Shown here piece by piece: positions 45,030 through 54,280 of a stretch of DNA of 64,000 nucleotides (positions are counted from its first letter, which is position 1; each line of letters starts with the position of its first letter). A model generated the notes under the pieces. The model saw only the letters and a list, made by a program, of their open reading frames with translations. It ran no database searches and had not been told where the DNA came from. The DNA comes from Ectobacillus funiculus (GTDB taxonomy: Bacteria > Bacillota > Bacilli > Bacillales > Bacillaceae_G): positions 62,001-126,000 of the forward strand of contig NZ_SCFM01000002.1 in NCBI RefSeq assembly GCF_004138295.1, given 5' to 3'. The position numbers and the translations under genes were made by a program.

Positions 45030-46598
45030 ATGATTACAGAATATAAGAACACAATTAAACCATACAAACATGAACCGTTTACCAACTTTACACTAGAAGA
45101 AAATAAACATGCATTTGAAGAAGCTTTAATGTTAGTACAGTCAAAATTAGGTCAAGAGTACCCGCTTGTCATCGGAGGAGAACATATTAAAACGGGTGAA
45201 CAAACGATATCGATTAACCCGAGTAATAAGAAGGAAGTTATTGGTATAGTTTCCAAAGCTAATAAAGAATGGGCTGAAAAAGCGATGCAAGCTGCACTTT
45301 CTGCTTTTGAAACGTGGAAAAAGCAAGATTCGGAAGAGCGGGCAAACATCTTATTTCGAGCAGCGGCTATCCTTCGCCGTCGTAAACATGAATTCTCGGG
45401 CTACCTTGTCAAAGAGGCTGGGAAACCTTGGAAAGAAGCTGATGCGGATACAGCAGAAGCTATTGACTTTCTTGAATTCTACGCCCGTCAGATGATGCAA
45501 CTAAAAGATGGGGTTCCTGTACAAAGCAGGGAGGGAGAAAGCAACAAGTTTACTTACATACCGCTGGGTGTAGGTGTCATCATTTCACCGTTTAACTTCC
45601 CATTAGCAATTATGGCTGGAACGGTAACAGCAGCTATAGTAGCGGGAAACACTGTCCTTCTTAAACCATCTGACAATACGCCGGTAGTAGCAGCCAAGTT
45701 TGTGGAAGTCATGGAGGAAGCAGGTCTTCCTCATGGGGTGCTCAACTATATTCCGGGAGAAGGCGCAGAAATAGGTGATTATCTTGTTGATCATCCGAAA
45801 ACCCGCTTCATCTCCTTTACAGGCTCCCGTGAAGTCGGCTGTCGTATTTATGAACGTGCAGCAAAAGTGCACCCGGGTCAAATTTGGTTAAAGCGTGTCA
45901 TTGCTGAAATGGGTGGTAAAGATACAGTAGTCGTAGATAAAGACGCGGATTTGGATTTAGCGGCCTCTTCAATTGTTTACTCTGCTTTTGGCTTCTCCGG
46001 ACAAAAGTGTTCGGCTGGTTCCCGTGCAGTGGTACACCAGGATGTATATGACGAAGTGCTCGAAAAAGCAGTGGCGTTAACAAAAACTTTAACGGTTGGT
46101 AATCCAGAAGATGCAAATACCTATATGGGCCCTGTTATCAGTCAGGCTTCTTACGATAAAATCATGAAATATATTGAAATTGGTAAGGAAGAAGGCAAGT
46201 TGATGACAGGCGGAGAAGGTGATGACTCCAAAGGGTTCTTTATCCAACCAACTATCATTGCTGATGTAGAAGAAAAAGCACGTCTTATGCAGGAGGAAAT
46301 CTTCGGTCCGGTTGTTGCTTTTTGTAAGGCCCGTGATTTTGACCACATGATGGAAATCGCGAACAACACGGATTATGGCTTGACAGGTGCATTACTTACT
46401 AACAATCGTGATCATATTGAGCGAGCAAAAGAAGAATTCCATGTAGGGAACCTTTATTTCAATCGAGGTTGTACAGGAGCAATCGTCGGGTATCATCCGT
46501 TTGGCGGGTTTAACATGTCAGGAACGGATTCGAAGGCAGGAGGACCTGATTATCTTATTCTGCACATGCAGGCGAAAACAACGAGCGAAGCATTTTAA
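45030..46598 (+). CDS. rocA: 1-pyrroline-5-carboxylate dehydrogenase, copy 2
   Basis: A 522-aa paralogue of the enzyme at 39152, with the same motifs: [12 protein letters not shown] start, [34 protein letters not shown] and the catalytic Cys in [22 protein letters not shown] precedes ATG 45030. It is followed by proline dehydrogenase with an intervening hairpin, so it is more likely the proline-route (PutC-like) copy, while the first is associated with glutamate dehydrogenase. The two copies have diverged throughout, so the duplication is not recent. Confidence 0.94.
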   Translation: MITEYKNTIKPYKHEPFTNFTLEENKHAFEEALMLVQSKLGQEYPLVIGGEHIKTGEQTISINPSNKKEVIGIVSKANKEWAEKAMQAALSAFETWKKQDSEERANILFRAAAILRRRKHEFSGYLVKEAGKPWKEADADTAEAIDFLEFYARQMMQLKDGVPVQSREGESNKFTYIPLGVGVIISPFNFPLAIMAGTVTAAIVAGNTVLLKPSDNTPVVAAKFVEVMEEAGLPHGVLNYIPGEGAEIGDYLVDHPKTRFISFTGSREVGCRIYERAAKVHPGQIWLKRVIAEMGGKDTVVVDKDADLDLAASSIVYSAFGFSGQKCSAGSRAVVHQDVYDEVLEKAVALTKTLTVGNPEDANTYMGPVISQASYDKIMKYIEIGKEEGKLMTGGEGDDSKGFFIQPTIIADVEEKARLMQEEIFGPVVAFCKARDFDHMMEIANNTDYGLTGALLTNNRDHIERAKEEFHVGNLYFNRGCTGAIVGYHPFGGFNMSGTDSKAGGPDYLILHMQAKTTSEAF

Positions 46599-46604
46599 GA
46601 AAAA

Positions 46605-46631
46605 GCGGGCAACTTTAAAAAAGTTGTCCGC
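46605..46631 (+). terminator. Hairpin between second rocA and putB
   Basis: GCGGGCAACTT pairs with AAGTTGTCCGC around 46605-46631. There is no long T tract, so partial read-through into putB 53 nt downstream is likely, tuning the ratio of the two enzymes. Confidence 0.7.
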
Positions 46632-46683
46632 TGTAAAACTTTTATATAAAAAACTAAGAATATATCGTTTAGGGGGACAAGCC

Positions 46684-47598
46684 ATGTTAGCAGAGGTTTC
46701 AAAAAATGTCTTTCTTTATGCTTCTCAAAGTAAGGGATTAAATAAGGCTGCGAAAAAATGGGGTCTTCGATTTGGGGCTTCTCAAGTTGTAGCGGGAGAT
46801 ACTATCGAGAGTGCCATTAAAAAAGTTCAAGAGCTAAATAAAAAAGGCTTAGTTTGTACATTGGATCATTTAGGGGAATTCGTTTCAAGTAGAGAAGAAG
46901 CAATAGAAGCAACAGAATATAACGTAAAAACGTTAGAAGCCATCGCAAAAGCAGGAGTAAATAGTAATTTATCTGTTAAAATGACCCAACTGGGGTTGGA
47001 TATTGACCGTGATTTTTGTGTTAAAAATATGCGGAAAATTCTTAAGACAGCCAAAAAACATAACAACTTTGTCCGAATCGATATGGAAGATCACGCACAT
47101 TGTCAAATTACATTAGATATCCTGAGAGAATTACGTCAAACATATGACAATGTAGGAACTGTGATTCAAGCCTACTTATATCGTGCTGAACAGGACGTGA
47201 AAGAATTAAAAGGAGTTTCTCTGCGTTTAGTTAAAGGAGCTTATAAGGAGTCTCCTGAAGTTGCTTATCAAGAGAAGGGAGAGGTAGATGAGAATTATAT
47301 GAGAATCATTGAAGAGCATTTGCTGAGCGGAAGTTATACTGCAATTGCTTCACATGACCACCATATTATTGCCAGAGTAAAAGAATTTGCGCAAAAGCAT
47401 AATATTCCACGTGACCAATTTGAATTTCAGATGTTATATGGATTTAGAACAGATATACAACTAAGTTTAGTTCAAGAAGGGTACAAAATGCGTGTTTACA
47501 TTCCTTTTGGAAATGATTGGTTTGGGTACTTTATGCGCCGTTTGGCAGAAAGACCACAAAATGTAGCTTTTGCTCTTAAAGGATTCTTCTCCAAGTAA
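46684..47598 (+). CDS. putB: Proline dehydrogenase
   Basis: A 304-aa FAD-dependent enzyme oxidising proline to P5C. AGGGGGAC precedes ATG 46684; the same frame is open further upstream but only across the end of rocA. Motifs are LDHLGEF, SVKMTQLGLDID, the VRIDMEDHAH strand, VIQAYLYRAEQD, LRLVKGAYKE, the IASHDHHII strand, FEFQMLYGFR and the C-terminal RVYIPFGNDWFGYFMRRLAERPQN region (split as VYIPFG and MRRLAERPQN). Length matches the Bacillus PutB monofunctional type. It supplies substrate to the rocA gene before it. Confidence 0.95.
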   Translation: MLAEVSKNVFLYASQSKGLNKAAKKWGLRFGASQVVAGDTIESAIKKVQELNKKGLVCTLDHLGEFVSSREEAIEATEYNVKTLEAIAKAGVNSNLSVKMTQLGLDIDRDFCVKNMRKILKTAKKHNNFVRIDMEDHAHCQITLDILRELRQTYDNVGTVIQAYLYRAEQDVKELKGVSLRLVKGAYKESPEVAYQEKGEVDENYMRIIEEHLLSGSYTAIASHDHHIIARVKEFAQKHNIPRDQFEFQMLYGFRTDIQLSLVQEGYKMRVYIPFGNDWFGYFMRRLAERPQNVAFALKGFFSK

Positions 47599-47737
47599 AT
47601 GAAGGGGATGCAGAGTTCGGTAGATAAAGCCTTCAGTTATTGGGGGATTATCATTAGGAAGAATAAACAAAGAGACAAGTTTAGCTTACCTGCCATTTAT
47701 TAGTTAGTTCGTATATTACAATTAGGTTAGCTGTACG

Positions 47738-47778
47738 AAAAGAGTTCAATCCGAACATGGATCGAACTCTTTTGTTTT
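47738..47778 (+). terminator. Terminator of the rocA-putB operon
   Basis: AAAAGAGTTC (47738-47747) pairs with GAACTCTTTT (47764-47773), followed by GTTTT. It lies between convergent putB and the regulator gene. Confidence 0.85.
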
Positions 47779-47813
47779 ATGCTGGATCCCAAATATACCA
47801 ATAATAGCTTTTG

Positions 47814-49541
47814 TTACTCACTATGTGAATCGAGCCCATATTCTTTAATCTTATTGTATAGTGTTGCTCTGGATATACCAAGCAACTTGGCTGCTGCACT
47901 TTTATTTCCATATGTTTTACGTAACGCTTCTTCAATCATGAAAGCTTCTTCATTTGTAGATACACGCTCCTTATATAATGGCGTGTCTTGGCTAGGGATA
48001 GCTATAGGATCAGCATGTATAAACTGACTCGAAGTAACCACCTCTCTTGGAAGGTGTTTGAGTGTAATAACATCCTCATCATTTAGCAAGATAAAGCGTT
48101 CCACTACATTTCGAAGCTCCCGGACGTTTCCTGGCCAATCATAGTTTATTAATGCAGTCATAACTGTTGGATCAATATTCGACATGGGCTTCTTATACTT
48201 TATGGTAAATTCTTGCATGAATTTTTGAACTAGCTCTACAATGTCCTCTATTCGTTCACGCAATGGAGGAATATCGATTTTGATTACAGCTAACTGGTAA
48301 TAAAGGTCCTTATGAAAAGTTCCCTCTTTTACCATTGTGTCGATTACAGGCGAAGCAGAGGCGATAATACGTGTTTGGGCTGTAACTAATTCTGTTCCCC
48401 CTATACGATGAAAGGATTGGTGTTCCAAATAATTGGAAAGTTTTGCTTGAATATCAAATGGCATTTGATCAATGTCTGTAATGAACAGAGTTCCCTGACT
48501 TGCCTGTTCCAATTTACCGGACTGTCCCACTTGTCCTTCATCCATAAAAGCTTTTCTCTGATATCCAAATAATTCTGCTTCTAAAAGCCCTGGAGGAACA
48601 GAGATACAGTTAACGGATAAAAAAGGCTCATTCTTCTTTCTTGAACTGCTGTAATGGATCGCCTGTGCCAGCATCTCTTTCCCAGATCCAGGCTCACCAG
48701 TTAAGAGGACGGGGATATCAGCGTAAGTAGTTTTCTGTGCAATTTGTAATACTTGTTGAATTTCTGTACCAGTCCCAATGATAGAAGAGAAAGGATTTTC
48801 TGGGTGGACAAGCTGAGGCACCGATGAATACAATTCTTCGTTAAGCCGAACAATTCGAGTAATATCTTGCTCTGTTGCAATTCCTCCGATAATAATATTG
48901 TCTTGTATAATTGGAGAAGCGTTGATTAAAACGTGGGTATCACTATCAGGGCGGTGATATGCTTTTCGAACCGGGCGGCCCTCATTTAAAATACGATGTA
49001 ACACGATATCCTCTACATGGAAGTATTCCCCGATTTTTCGGCCGAGAATATTTTCCCGCTTGATTCCATAAGTCCCTTCTGCAGGGGCGTTCCAACAAAT
49101 TACTTTCCCTTCTTGATCTACAGCTGTAACAGCATCGTTAACTGTTTCTGCTAATGTGTGAAAATAGGCAGTTATCTTTTTATTTTCAATTTGTAAGCTT
49201 TGAATCCACTCGCTGGCAGTTAAAACTCCAATAATATTTTCTTTTTCTTCGTTTTTTATTAGAACCGGGCGTCTCCAATCTATGCTCAATTCAAGAATTT
49301 CTGACATTGTAAGGACTGTAGAAGGAATCCATTGCATTTCTTCAAGCCAAAGAATTACAGGCTTTGAATCCGCACCTGATAGGATAAAGTTATATTCACT
49401 ATTTGTAATCGTATGGTGTCTTTCCCCTGTAATCACGGCAAATTGGTACTGTAGGATCTTGTTTTTTAATTCTACTAAAGGAGTGTTTGGTTCAATTAAA
49501 ATAAAGGAGGTTTCCAGATTGATTTGTTCAGTATTCAACAT
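47814..49541 (-). CDS. NtrC-family regulator with degenerate AAA+ domain (PAS-AAA-Fis)
   Basis: A 575-aa protein. Residues 1-120 are an unassigned sensory region, about 125-235 a PAS domain (AVTAVDQEGKVICWNAPAE), 250-490 an AAA+ domain, and 520-575 a Fis-type HTH (KSAAAKLLGISRATLYNKI). Walker A is intact (GEPGSGKEML), but the sigma-54 contact loop GAFTGA reads KAFMDE after ELFGYQR, and Walker B LFLDEI reads LFITDI. It probably cannot drive sigma-54 and may control sigma-A promoters, as TyrR does. Convergent with rocA-putB, it is the likely regulator of the roc/put/gab genes. An internally deleted copy lies at 38365-38783. Confidence 0.88.
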   Translation of the reverse strand: MLNTEQINLETSFILIEPNTPLVELKNKILQYQFAVITGERHHTITNSEYNFILSGADSKPVILWLEEMQWIPSTVLTMSEILELSIDWRRPVLIKNEEKENIIGVLTASEWIQSLQIENKKITAYFHTLAETVNDAVTAVDQEGKVICWNAPAEGTYGIKRENILGRKIGEYFHVEDIVLHRILNEGRPVRKAYHRPDSDTHVLINASPIIQDNIIIGGIATEQDITRIVRLNEELYSSVPQLVHPENPFSSIIGTGTEIQQVLQIAQKTTYADIPVLLTGEPGSGKEMLAQAIHYSSSRKKNEPFLSVNCISVPPGLLEAELFGYQRKAFMDEGQVGQSGKLEQASQGTLFITDIDQMPFDIQAKLSNYLEHQSFHRIGGTELVTAQTRIIASASPVIDTMVKEGTFHKDLYYQLAVIKIDIPPLRERIEDIVELVQKFMQEFTIKYKKPMSNIDPTVMTALINYDWPGNVRELRNVVERFILLNDEDVITLKHLPREVVTSSQFIHADPIAIPSQDTPLYKERVSTNEEAFMIEEALRKTYGNKSAAAKLLGISRATLYNKIKEYGLDSHSE

Positions 49542-49910
49542 AGTAAATCCCTTCCATATATAGTAGCTACTTTTTTATAATGTATCATATCTGTATAGTA
49601 TTAGCTAGTTAAGTGGCAGTGAAATGAACACGTTAAACAAATGTGTCCAAATTGATATTTATATACCGATTTTTAGTAATCAAGTGTGAAATGATAGGAC
49701 TCTTTCGATTTGATATTGTAAACCGAAAAATTTCTCAACTTTTGGATAGTTAAACAAAAAGTATAATTGAGGGTAGTATAATTGGCTAAGGGATATTGCC
49801 TTTTTATTGAGAATGAAGATTCATTGCACCCAAACCGGCTTTATTATCAGCTTGAAGTGTGAGTATGATATTACCTTCAGGTGAGCTCAACGGAAAGAGA
49901 AGTGGTTAAC
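49542..49910. other. Divergent spacer between the two NtrC-family regulator genes
   Basis: About 370 bp of AT-rich DNA with no gene. It carries promoters for both regulators. A half-site TTAAACAAATGTG near 49633 resembles one arm of the rocA/gabP dyads, so the degenerate regulator may control its own gene. Not resolved further. Confidence 0.4.
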
Positions 49911-51323
49911 ATGACAGAAGAATTAGAAATATTGAAGCTGGAATTAGAAGGAATCATAAATGCTTCAAATGATAACATTGTTGTGACAGATGGACAAGGA
50001 ATCGTTTTGAGGGCAATTAGAAATTCTGAGGAGATATATGGTGAAGTTTCATCAACTTTAGTGGGAAGGTCGGTTTTCGAACTGGAAAAGGAAAATATTT
50101 TTTCTCCATCCGTGACTGCCAGGGTTTTAAAGGAGAAAAAGGAAGTTCAAGTGATGCAAAAGACGAGAACAGGGATGGTGATAATGGCTACGGGTATTCC
50201 AATTTTTGATAAACAAAAAAATATTATTAGAGTGATTAGCTTTTCTCATAATTTAACCGAGATACAAAAGTTAAAGGAGGATTATGAACAGCTTCAGTCT
50301 AAAATGAAACGCTATGAATCAGAAATTGAAGAGTTGAGAGGAAAGGAAACAAAAATTGGGGACATAGTTATAGAGTGTAAAACAATGCAGACGGTTTGGG
50401 AGCTTGTAAATCGAGTGGCAAGAAGTGATGCAACGGTTGTTTTACTAGGAGAATCAGGAGTTGGAAAAACTGTTTTTGCCCGTGCTTTACATAATAGAAG
50501 CGAGCGAAAAAAGGAGCCTTTTATCGAAATCAATTGCGGGGCTATACCAACAAGCTTGTTTGAATCTGAACTATTTGGATATGAGCCTGGTGCTTTTACA
50601 GGAGCAAATCATAAAGGAAAAATAGGAATGATTGAATTGGCGCATAAAGGAACACTGTTTCTTGATGAAATTGGGGAGCTGCCTCTTGATATACAAGTTA
50701 AGCTTTTAAAAGTACTACAAGAAAAAAGCATAACCAAAATTGGTGGGGGAAGGAGCAAAAAAGTAGACTTCCGGTTAGTGGCAGCTACTAATCAAGACTT
50801 AGAATACATGGTGAAGCAAGGAAAGTTCCGAGAGGATCTTTTTTATAGGTTAAATGTAGTTCCAATTCATATCCCTTCTTTACGGAAGAGAAAAGAGGAT
50901 ATTTATCAACTTATAGAGCATTTTTTATCAAAGTTTAACCGAAAGTATCAAACAAATAAATTTTTTCATTCAGCTGCGATTGATGCATGTTTAGAATATG
51001 AATGGCCCGGGAATGTCAGAGAGCTTGAGAATCTTATCGAACGGTTAGTTGTTACTTCGGATACTAATACAATCTATCATGACAATCTTCCCTTTATACA
51101 AAAAAATCAGCAGAATAATGATACTGAAGTGGAATGGTCTTCACTAACAGTTTTTGAGGAGCGAGGATTAACGCTGCAGGATGCTTTGGAAGAGGTTGAA
51201 AAATGTTGGCTGCTACGTGCTTACCGCCAATGTAAAACAACATATGAAATGGCTGAAACTCTTGGATTAAGTCAAGCAACAGTCGTTCGTCGGTTGAAAA
51301 AGTACAATATTAATTCAAAATGA
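49911..51323 (+). CDS. Sigma-54-dependent activator (PAS-AAA-HTH)
   Basis: A 470-aa enhancer-binding protein with ATG 49911 as the chosen start (GTG 49902 or 49881 in frame are alternatives with no better site). A PAS domain spans about 10-120, with a coiled-coil linker to about 150. The AAA+ domain has Walker A LGESGVGKTVFA, an intact sigma-54 loop ELFGYEPGAFTGA, Walker B GTLFLDEIGELP and the WPGNVRELENLIERL segment. The C-terminal HTH is TYEMAETLGLSQATVVRRLKK (split as TYEMAETLGLSQ and ATVVRRL). It directly precedes tandem dyads, a -24/-12 promoter and the aminotransferase gene, its probable target. Confidence 0.93.
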   Translation: MTEELEILKLELEGIINASNDNIVVTDGQGIVLRAIRNSEEIYGEVSSTLVGRSVFELEKENIFSPSVTARVLKEKKEVQVMQKTRTGMVIMATGIPIFDKQKNIIRVISFSHNLTEIQKLKEDYEQLQSKMKRYESEIEELRGKETKIGDIVIECKTMQTVWELVNRVARSDATVVLLGESGVGKTVFARALHNRSERKKEPFIEINCGAIPTSLFESELFGYEPGAFTGANHKGKIGMIELAHKGTLFLDEIGELPLDIQVKLLKVLQEKSITKIGGGRSKKVDFRLVAATNQDLEYMVKQGKFREDLFYRLNVVPIHIPSLRKRKEDIYQLIEHFLSKFNRKYQTNKFFHSAAIDACLEYEWPGNVRELENLIERLVVTSDTNTIYHDNLPFIQKNQQNNDTEVEWSSLTVFEERGLTLQDALEEVEKCWLLRAYRQCKTTYEMAETLGLSQATVVRRLKKYNINSK

Positions 51324-51380
51324 ATCAATGAATTCAAAATTGAATTAATTATTGCTAGTTTAATTCAATTTTGAATTCAT
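51312..51380 (+). promoter_or_regulatory. Tandem palindromes, probable upstream activator sites
   Basis: Two 16-bp dyads AATTCAA-2-TTGAATT at 51331-51346 and 51362-51377, 31 bp centre to centre (about three helical turns). A partial third (AATTCAAAATGAAT) at 51312 overlaps the activator stop codon. Together the two full dyads also form a 20-bp inverted repeat (51328-51347/51361-51380). Confidence 0.75.
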
Positions 51381-51417
51381 TTAAATAGATGTAAAGGGAG
51401 ATTTGCGCTAAAAAAGT

Positions 51418-51433
51418 TGGCATAGAATTTGCA
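51418..51433 (+). promoter_or_regulatory. Sigma-54 (-24/-12) promoter
   Basis: TGGCATAGAATTTGCA. GG at 51419-51420 and GC at 51431-51432 are 12 bp apart, as required, and five of the six core TGGCAC positions and all of TTGCA match. It lies about 50 bp after the second dyad and about 295 bp before the aminotransferase start. Confidence 0.85.
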
Positions 51434-51728
51434 AGTAATATGAACGAGTAGACTTTTAGAAAGAAGGAGGAATTTTTAAGCTAAAGTTCGTTATAGATGT
51501 ACATGATCGCGCTTTACCTTATTTAGGAAAATAAAATTAACGAAAAAACGGACAATGTTAATTGCATGCTAGTTTTTACATATTAACTTTATTATTAGAC
51601 CATTTTACCTGAGTATAATGTCAAGCAAATGAAGCGGGTCTGCAACAGCCAGTACTTTGTTTATATATCATAAAAAACTGAACAAAATACTGGCTTTCTT
51701 AATCTTAGAAAAGGAAAGGATGTTTATC
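51434..51728 (+). other. Long leader of the aminotransferase transcript
   Basis: AGAAGGAGG at 51462-51470 is followed by a frame reading KLKFVIDVHDRALPYLGK then TAA (to 51534), with no usable start codon, so it is probably a decayed leader or gene start. AAGCAAATGAAGC at 51625 recurs at 42721 upstream of gabP. Confidence 0.4.
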
Positions 51729-53033
51729 ATGATAAAAGATTTGGATTTGGTTCAAACATTAGCGGAATTGGATAAAAAGCATTTTCTGCATCCTACGTCT
51801 CCTATCAAACAGCAGCAGGAACAAGGACCTGCCTTTATTTTTACTGAAGGAAAAGGAGTTCATCTATATGATGTGATGGGAAAATCTGTGATTGACGGAA
51901 TGTCTTCTCTTTGGAATGTCAATGTTGGTCATGGTAGAGAAGAGATCGGCAAGGTCGCAATGGAGCAAATGTCGAAATTAGCCTTCACTTCTTGTTTTGC
52001 CACATTTAGCAATGAACCAGCAATTCGATTGGCATCTAAACTTTCTCAAATAGCTCCTGGGGACTTAAGTGCTACCTTTTTCACTTCGGGAGGATCAGAG
52101 TCTAATGATACTGCTTATAAGCTTGCTCGGCATTATTGGATTCTAAAAGGACAAGCTGGACGAAAAAAGATTATTTCGAGAACGAAGTCGTATCATGGAG
52201 TAGCGATAGGGGCAACGAGTGCAACAGGATTGAAGCCTTTCCGGGATTTTACGAATTCATTAGCTCCGGATTTCTGCTACGTAGAAAATTTCTCTGCCCA
52301 GTCTCTACGAGAAGTTATTGAAGCGGAGGGTCCAGAGACGGTTGCCGCGTTTATTGCGGAGCCAGTTCAAGGGGCTGGAGGGGTTCATGTAGCCCCAAAA
52401 GATTACTTTAAGAAAATTAGAAATATATGTGATGAGTATGGAATCTTATTTATTACAGACGAAGTAATTACTGGGTTTGGAAGAACAGGAAAATACTTTG
52501 GGATTGAACATTATGGTGTTGCCCCAGATATGATGTGTTTTGCTAAAGGAGTTACAAGCGGATATGCTCAGTTAGGGGGCGTGATGCTCTCGGAACGAAT
52601 CCACCAAGAATTAATTGAATTTTCAGAAGGTACACTCTTACACGGTTATACATACAGCGGTCATCCAATGGCTTGCGCCGTTGCCTTGAAAAACCTTGAA
52701 ATCATTGAACGGGAAAATCTGATTGAAAATGCGGAGATAACAGGGCAAGAAATGCTAAAAGGATTTAAATGGCTGCAGAGTAATCGGAAAATTGTTGGTG
52801 AGGTCAGAGGGCTTGGTTTAATGGGGGGCATTGAAATTGTAAAAGAGCAAAAATTTTCAACTCCTATAGCTCCTCTTATTGTTTCAGAAGCTGCAAAACG
52901 CGGTCTTATTTGTAGGTCAGTTACGTTTGATGGTCAAGATACGCTTGTATTTGCGCCTCCATTAACAATAAGCAAAACTGAAATAGATCAAATGATTGAT
53001 ATCCTTCATGATTCTATTCTAGCTTTTGAGTAA
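51729..53033 (+). CDS. Class III (omega-type) aminotransferase, probably GABA or beta-alanine family
   Basis: A 434-aa PLP enzyme. GGAAAGGA lies 8 nt before ATG 51729. Motifs are SSLWNVNVGHG, FFTSGGSESNDTAYKLAR, the SYHGVAIGATSATG loop, IAEPVQGAGGVHV, ITDEVITGFGRTG, the PLP lysine in CFAKGVTSGY near residue 272, and YTYSGHPMACAVAL. This set is typical of omega-amino acid:pyruvate/2-oxoglutarate aminotransferases. A GABA aminotransferase role is supported by the neighbouring gabP gene, a gabP relic downstream and the NtrC-type activator, like GABA genes in the B. cereus group, but no succinate-semialdehyde dehydrogenase is present here. Confidence 0.9.
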   Translation: MIKDLDLVQTLAELDKKHFLHPTSPIKQQQEQGPAFIFTEGKGVHLYDVMGKSVIDGMSSLWNVNVGHGREEIGKVAMEQMSKLAFTSCFATFSNEPAIRLASKLSQIAPGDLSATFFTSGGSESNDTAYKLARHYWILKGQAGRKKIISRTKSYHGVAIGATSATGLKPFRDFTNSLAPDFCYVENFSAQSLREVIEAEGPETVAAFIAEPVQGAGGVHVAPKDYFKKIRNICDEYGILFITDEVITGFGRTGKYFGIEHYGVAPDMMCFAKGVTSGYAQLGGVMLSERIHQELIEFSEGTLLHGYTYSGHPMACAVALKNLEIIERENLIENAEITGQEMLKGFKWLQSNRKIVGEVRGLGLMGGIEIVKEQKFSTPIAPLIVSEAAKRGLICRSVTFDGQDTLVFAPPLTISKTEIDQMIDILHDSILAFE

Positions 53034-53215
53034 ACATCATCTCTAGTGCAAAAGCATTTAATAGAAACACAGAGTCGTTCATTTATTACAAGTATTTTCA
53101 GGCTTTGCCACCCTGAAGAAACCGAAGGCATGAAATTTACTGGTTTTTATGCTATTGTCCTTTACTTTTACATCATTTTTGCTCTAGCAAGGATGCTTAC
53201 CATTTTATTTCCCAC

Positions 53216-53455
53216 TTGCGATGGCGAAATAAAATGGAAAAGGAAAATCGTCAAGTTTTAAAAATGAAAATGTGGCTGTTTCCTTACTTAACATATGTAA
53301 CAATCTTTGGAATTGTAGTTTTTCTAATTTCAATGGCTTCTATCGATTCAATGCGTTCTCAACTCGTTTTAACGATGCTGATCACGGCATTGCATAGAAA
53401 GAAGGTGTTGGCGATAGAGACAAGTTGTTCAATATTTACAGTATGCATGGCGTAG
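53216..53455 (+). pseudogene. C-terminal relic of a GabP-like permease
   Basis: The segment at 53234-53391 reads KMKMWLFPYLTYVTIFG and IDSMRSQLVLTMLI, aligning with the GabP tail (IRMWLFPYLTYATII, IDSMRSQFFLTLLI). All upstream helices are lost and the end is replaced by unrelated codons. It shows a second gabP once followed the aminotransferase. Confidence 0.85.
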
Positions 53456-53660
53456 AGTGTAAACATGCTGAAATGGATAGCAAACATGAGAAGAAGTGCC
53501 CGAGACGGAACATTGTTGCCATTTTTAAAGGAAAGTCATGACGGCAGTACTCCGTTTTTTGCTTGATCATAGATGAGTCCTGTTACAGCACTGATAATGA
53601 GCAATACGGTACTGATGCATAAGGAAATGGTAATGGTAGAAATAAAAGCGGTGTTGCCAT
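53403..53660 (-). pseudogene. Amino-acid permease relic (APC type)
   Basis: The minus strand reads ISAVTGLIYDQAKNGVLPS, an in-frame TGA, then LSFKNGNNVPSRALLLMF and TVNIEQLVSIANT, which is the helix 8-10 region of an APC permease with the usual gap before VPSRA. Both ends are missing. Inactive fragment in opposite orientation to its neighbours. Confidence 0.72.
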
Positions 53661-53853
53661 CGGTCCCGGGCTTCCTCCAGATGAACAACTAGAGCAGTAT
53701 ATTTCCAAGATTCTAGCTGAGGAAATTCCAGTGATTTTAGATGCAGGGGCGTTAAGCAAACGAACGTATGAAAAACGGACAGATCCTGTTATTCTGACGC
53801 CTCATCCAGGAGAATTCAGCCGTTTAACCGGCTTGCCGACGGCTAAGATTTAG
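53641..53853 (+). pseudogene. Fragment of NAD(P)H-hydrate dehydratase (YjeF C-terminal/NnrD type)
   Basis: The frame reads VAIGPGLPPDEQLEQYI, IPVILDAGALSKRTYEK and VILTPHPGEFSRLTGLPTAKI-like ending (split here), which are the GPGL, LDADAL-like and LTPHPGE motifs of the ADP-dependent repair dehydratase. It ends at TAG 53851. Only about 70 of roughly 280 residues remain. Confidence 0.82.
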
Positions 53854-54280
53854 GAAGTTAGGTAGATGCATTGACTTCCGGTAATTCCATGTTATGTAGG
53901 CTGAATAAGTATAGAATATATATAATTTTGATAGTATGTGAATATATTTGTTGTACATCCTGTTGTTTTATATCCATAAAAATAGTACCTCCAAAGTAGA
54001 CCAAAGATTGATTTTACCACAATAGGTAAGAGCTCTTTCTTTTCTTTGTCTACTTTGTAGATACTATATCAACAGGCCGGGATACTCATTTCATTCGTGT
54101 TCTGTACGGAAGCAGTCAGTCCCTATTCACTAGATCGAAACGTCCTTGTACAAGCAGCATTGAAGCTATGGGATTGGACAATTGATACAAATGTTCTTCA
54201 TCTAATATATTGGGAAAGAGTACGTACACTTTTATGGACATCTTTGTATTTACAGATTTTCCGAACGAGAAAGTCTACGT
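53854..54280. other. Decayed intergenic stretch
   Basis: About 430 bp. One frame at 54097-54300 (RNVLVQAALKLWDW) has protein-like runs but no recognised family, start site or ribosome-binding site. No promoter assigned. Confidence 0.35.

Noticed and set aside
51328-51380. 20-bp inverted repeat read as a terminator of the activator gene
   Set aside because: The stem is almost all A/T and no U tract follows; phased palindromes near a -24/-12 promoter fit activator sites better.
53046-53261. 71-codon frame directly after the aminotransferase
   Set aside because: No ribosome-binding site and it overlaps the gabP relic in another frame.
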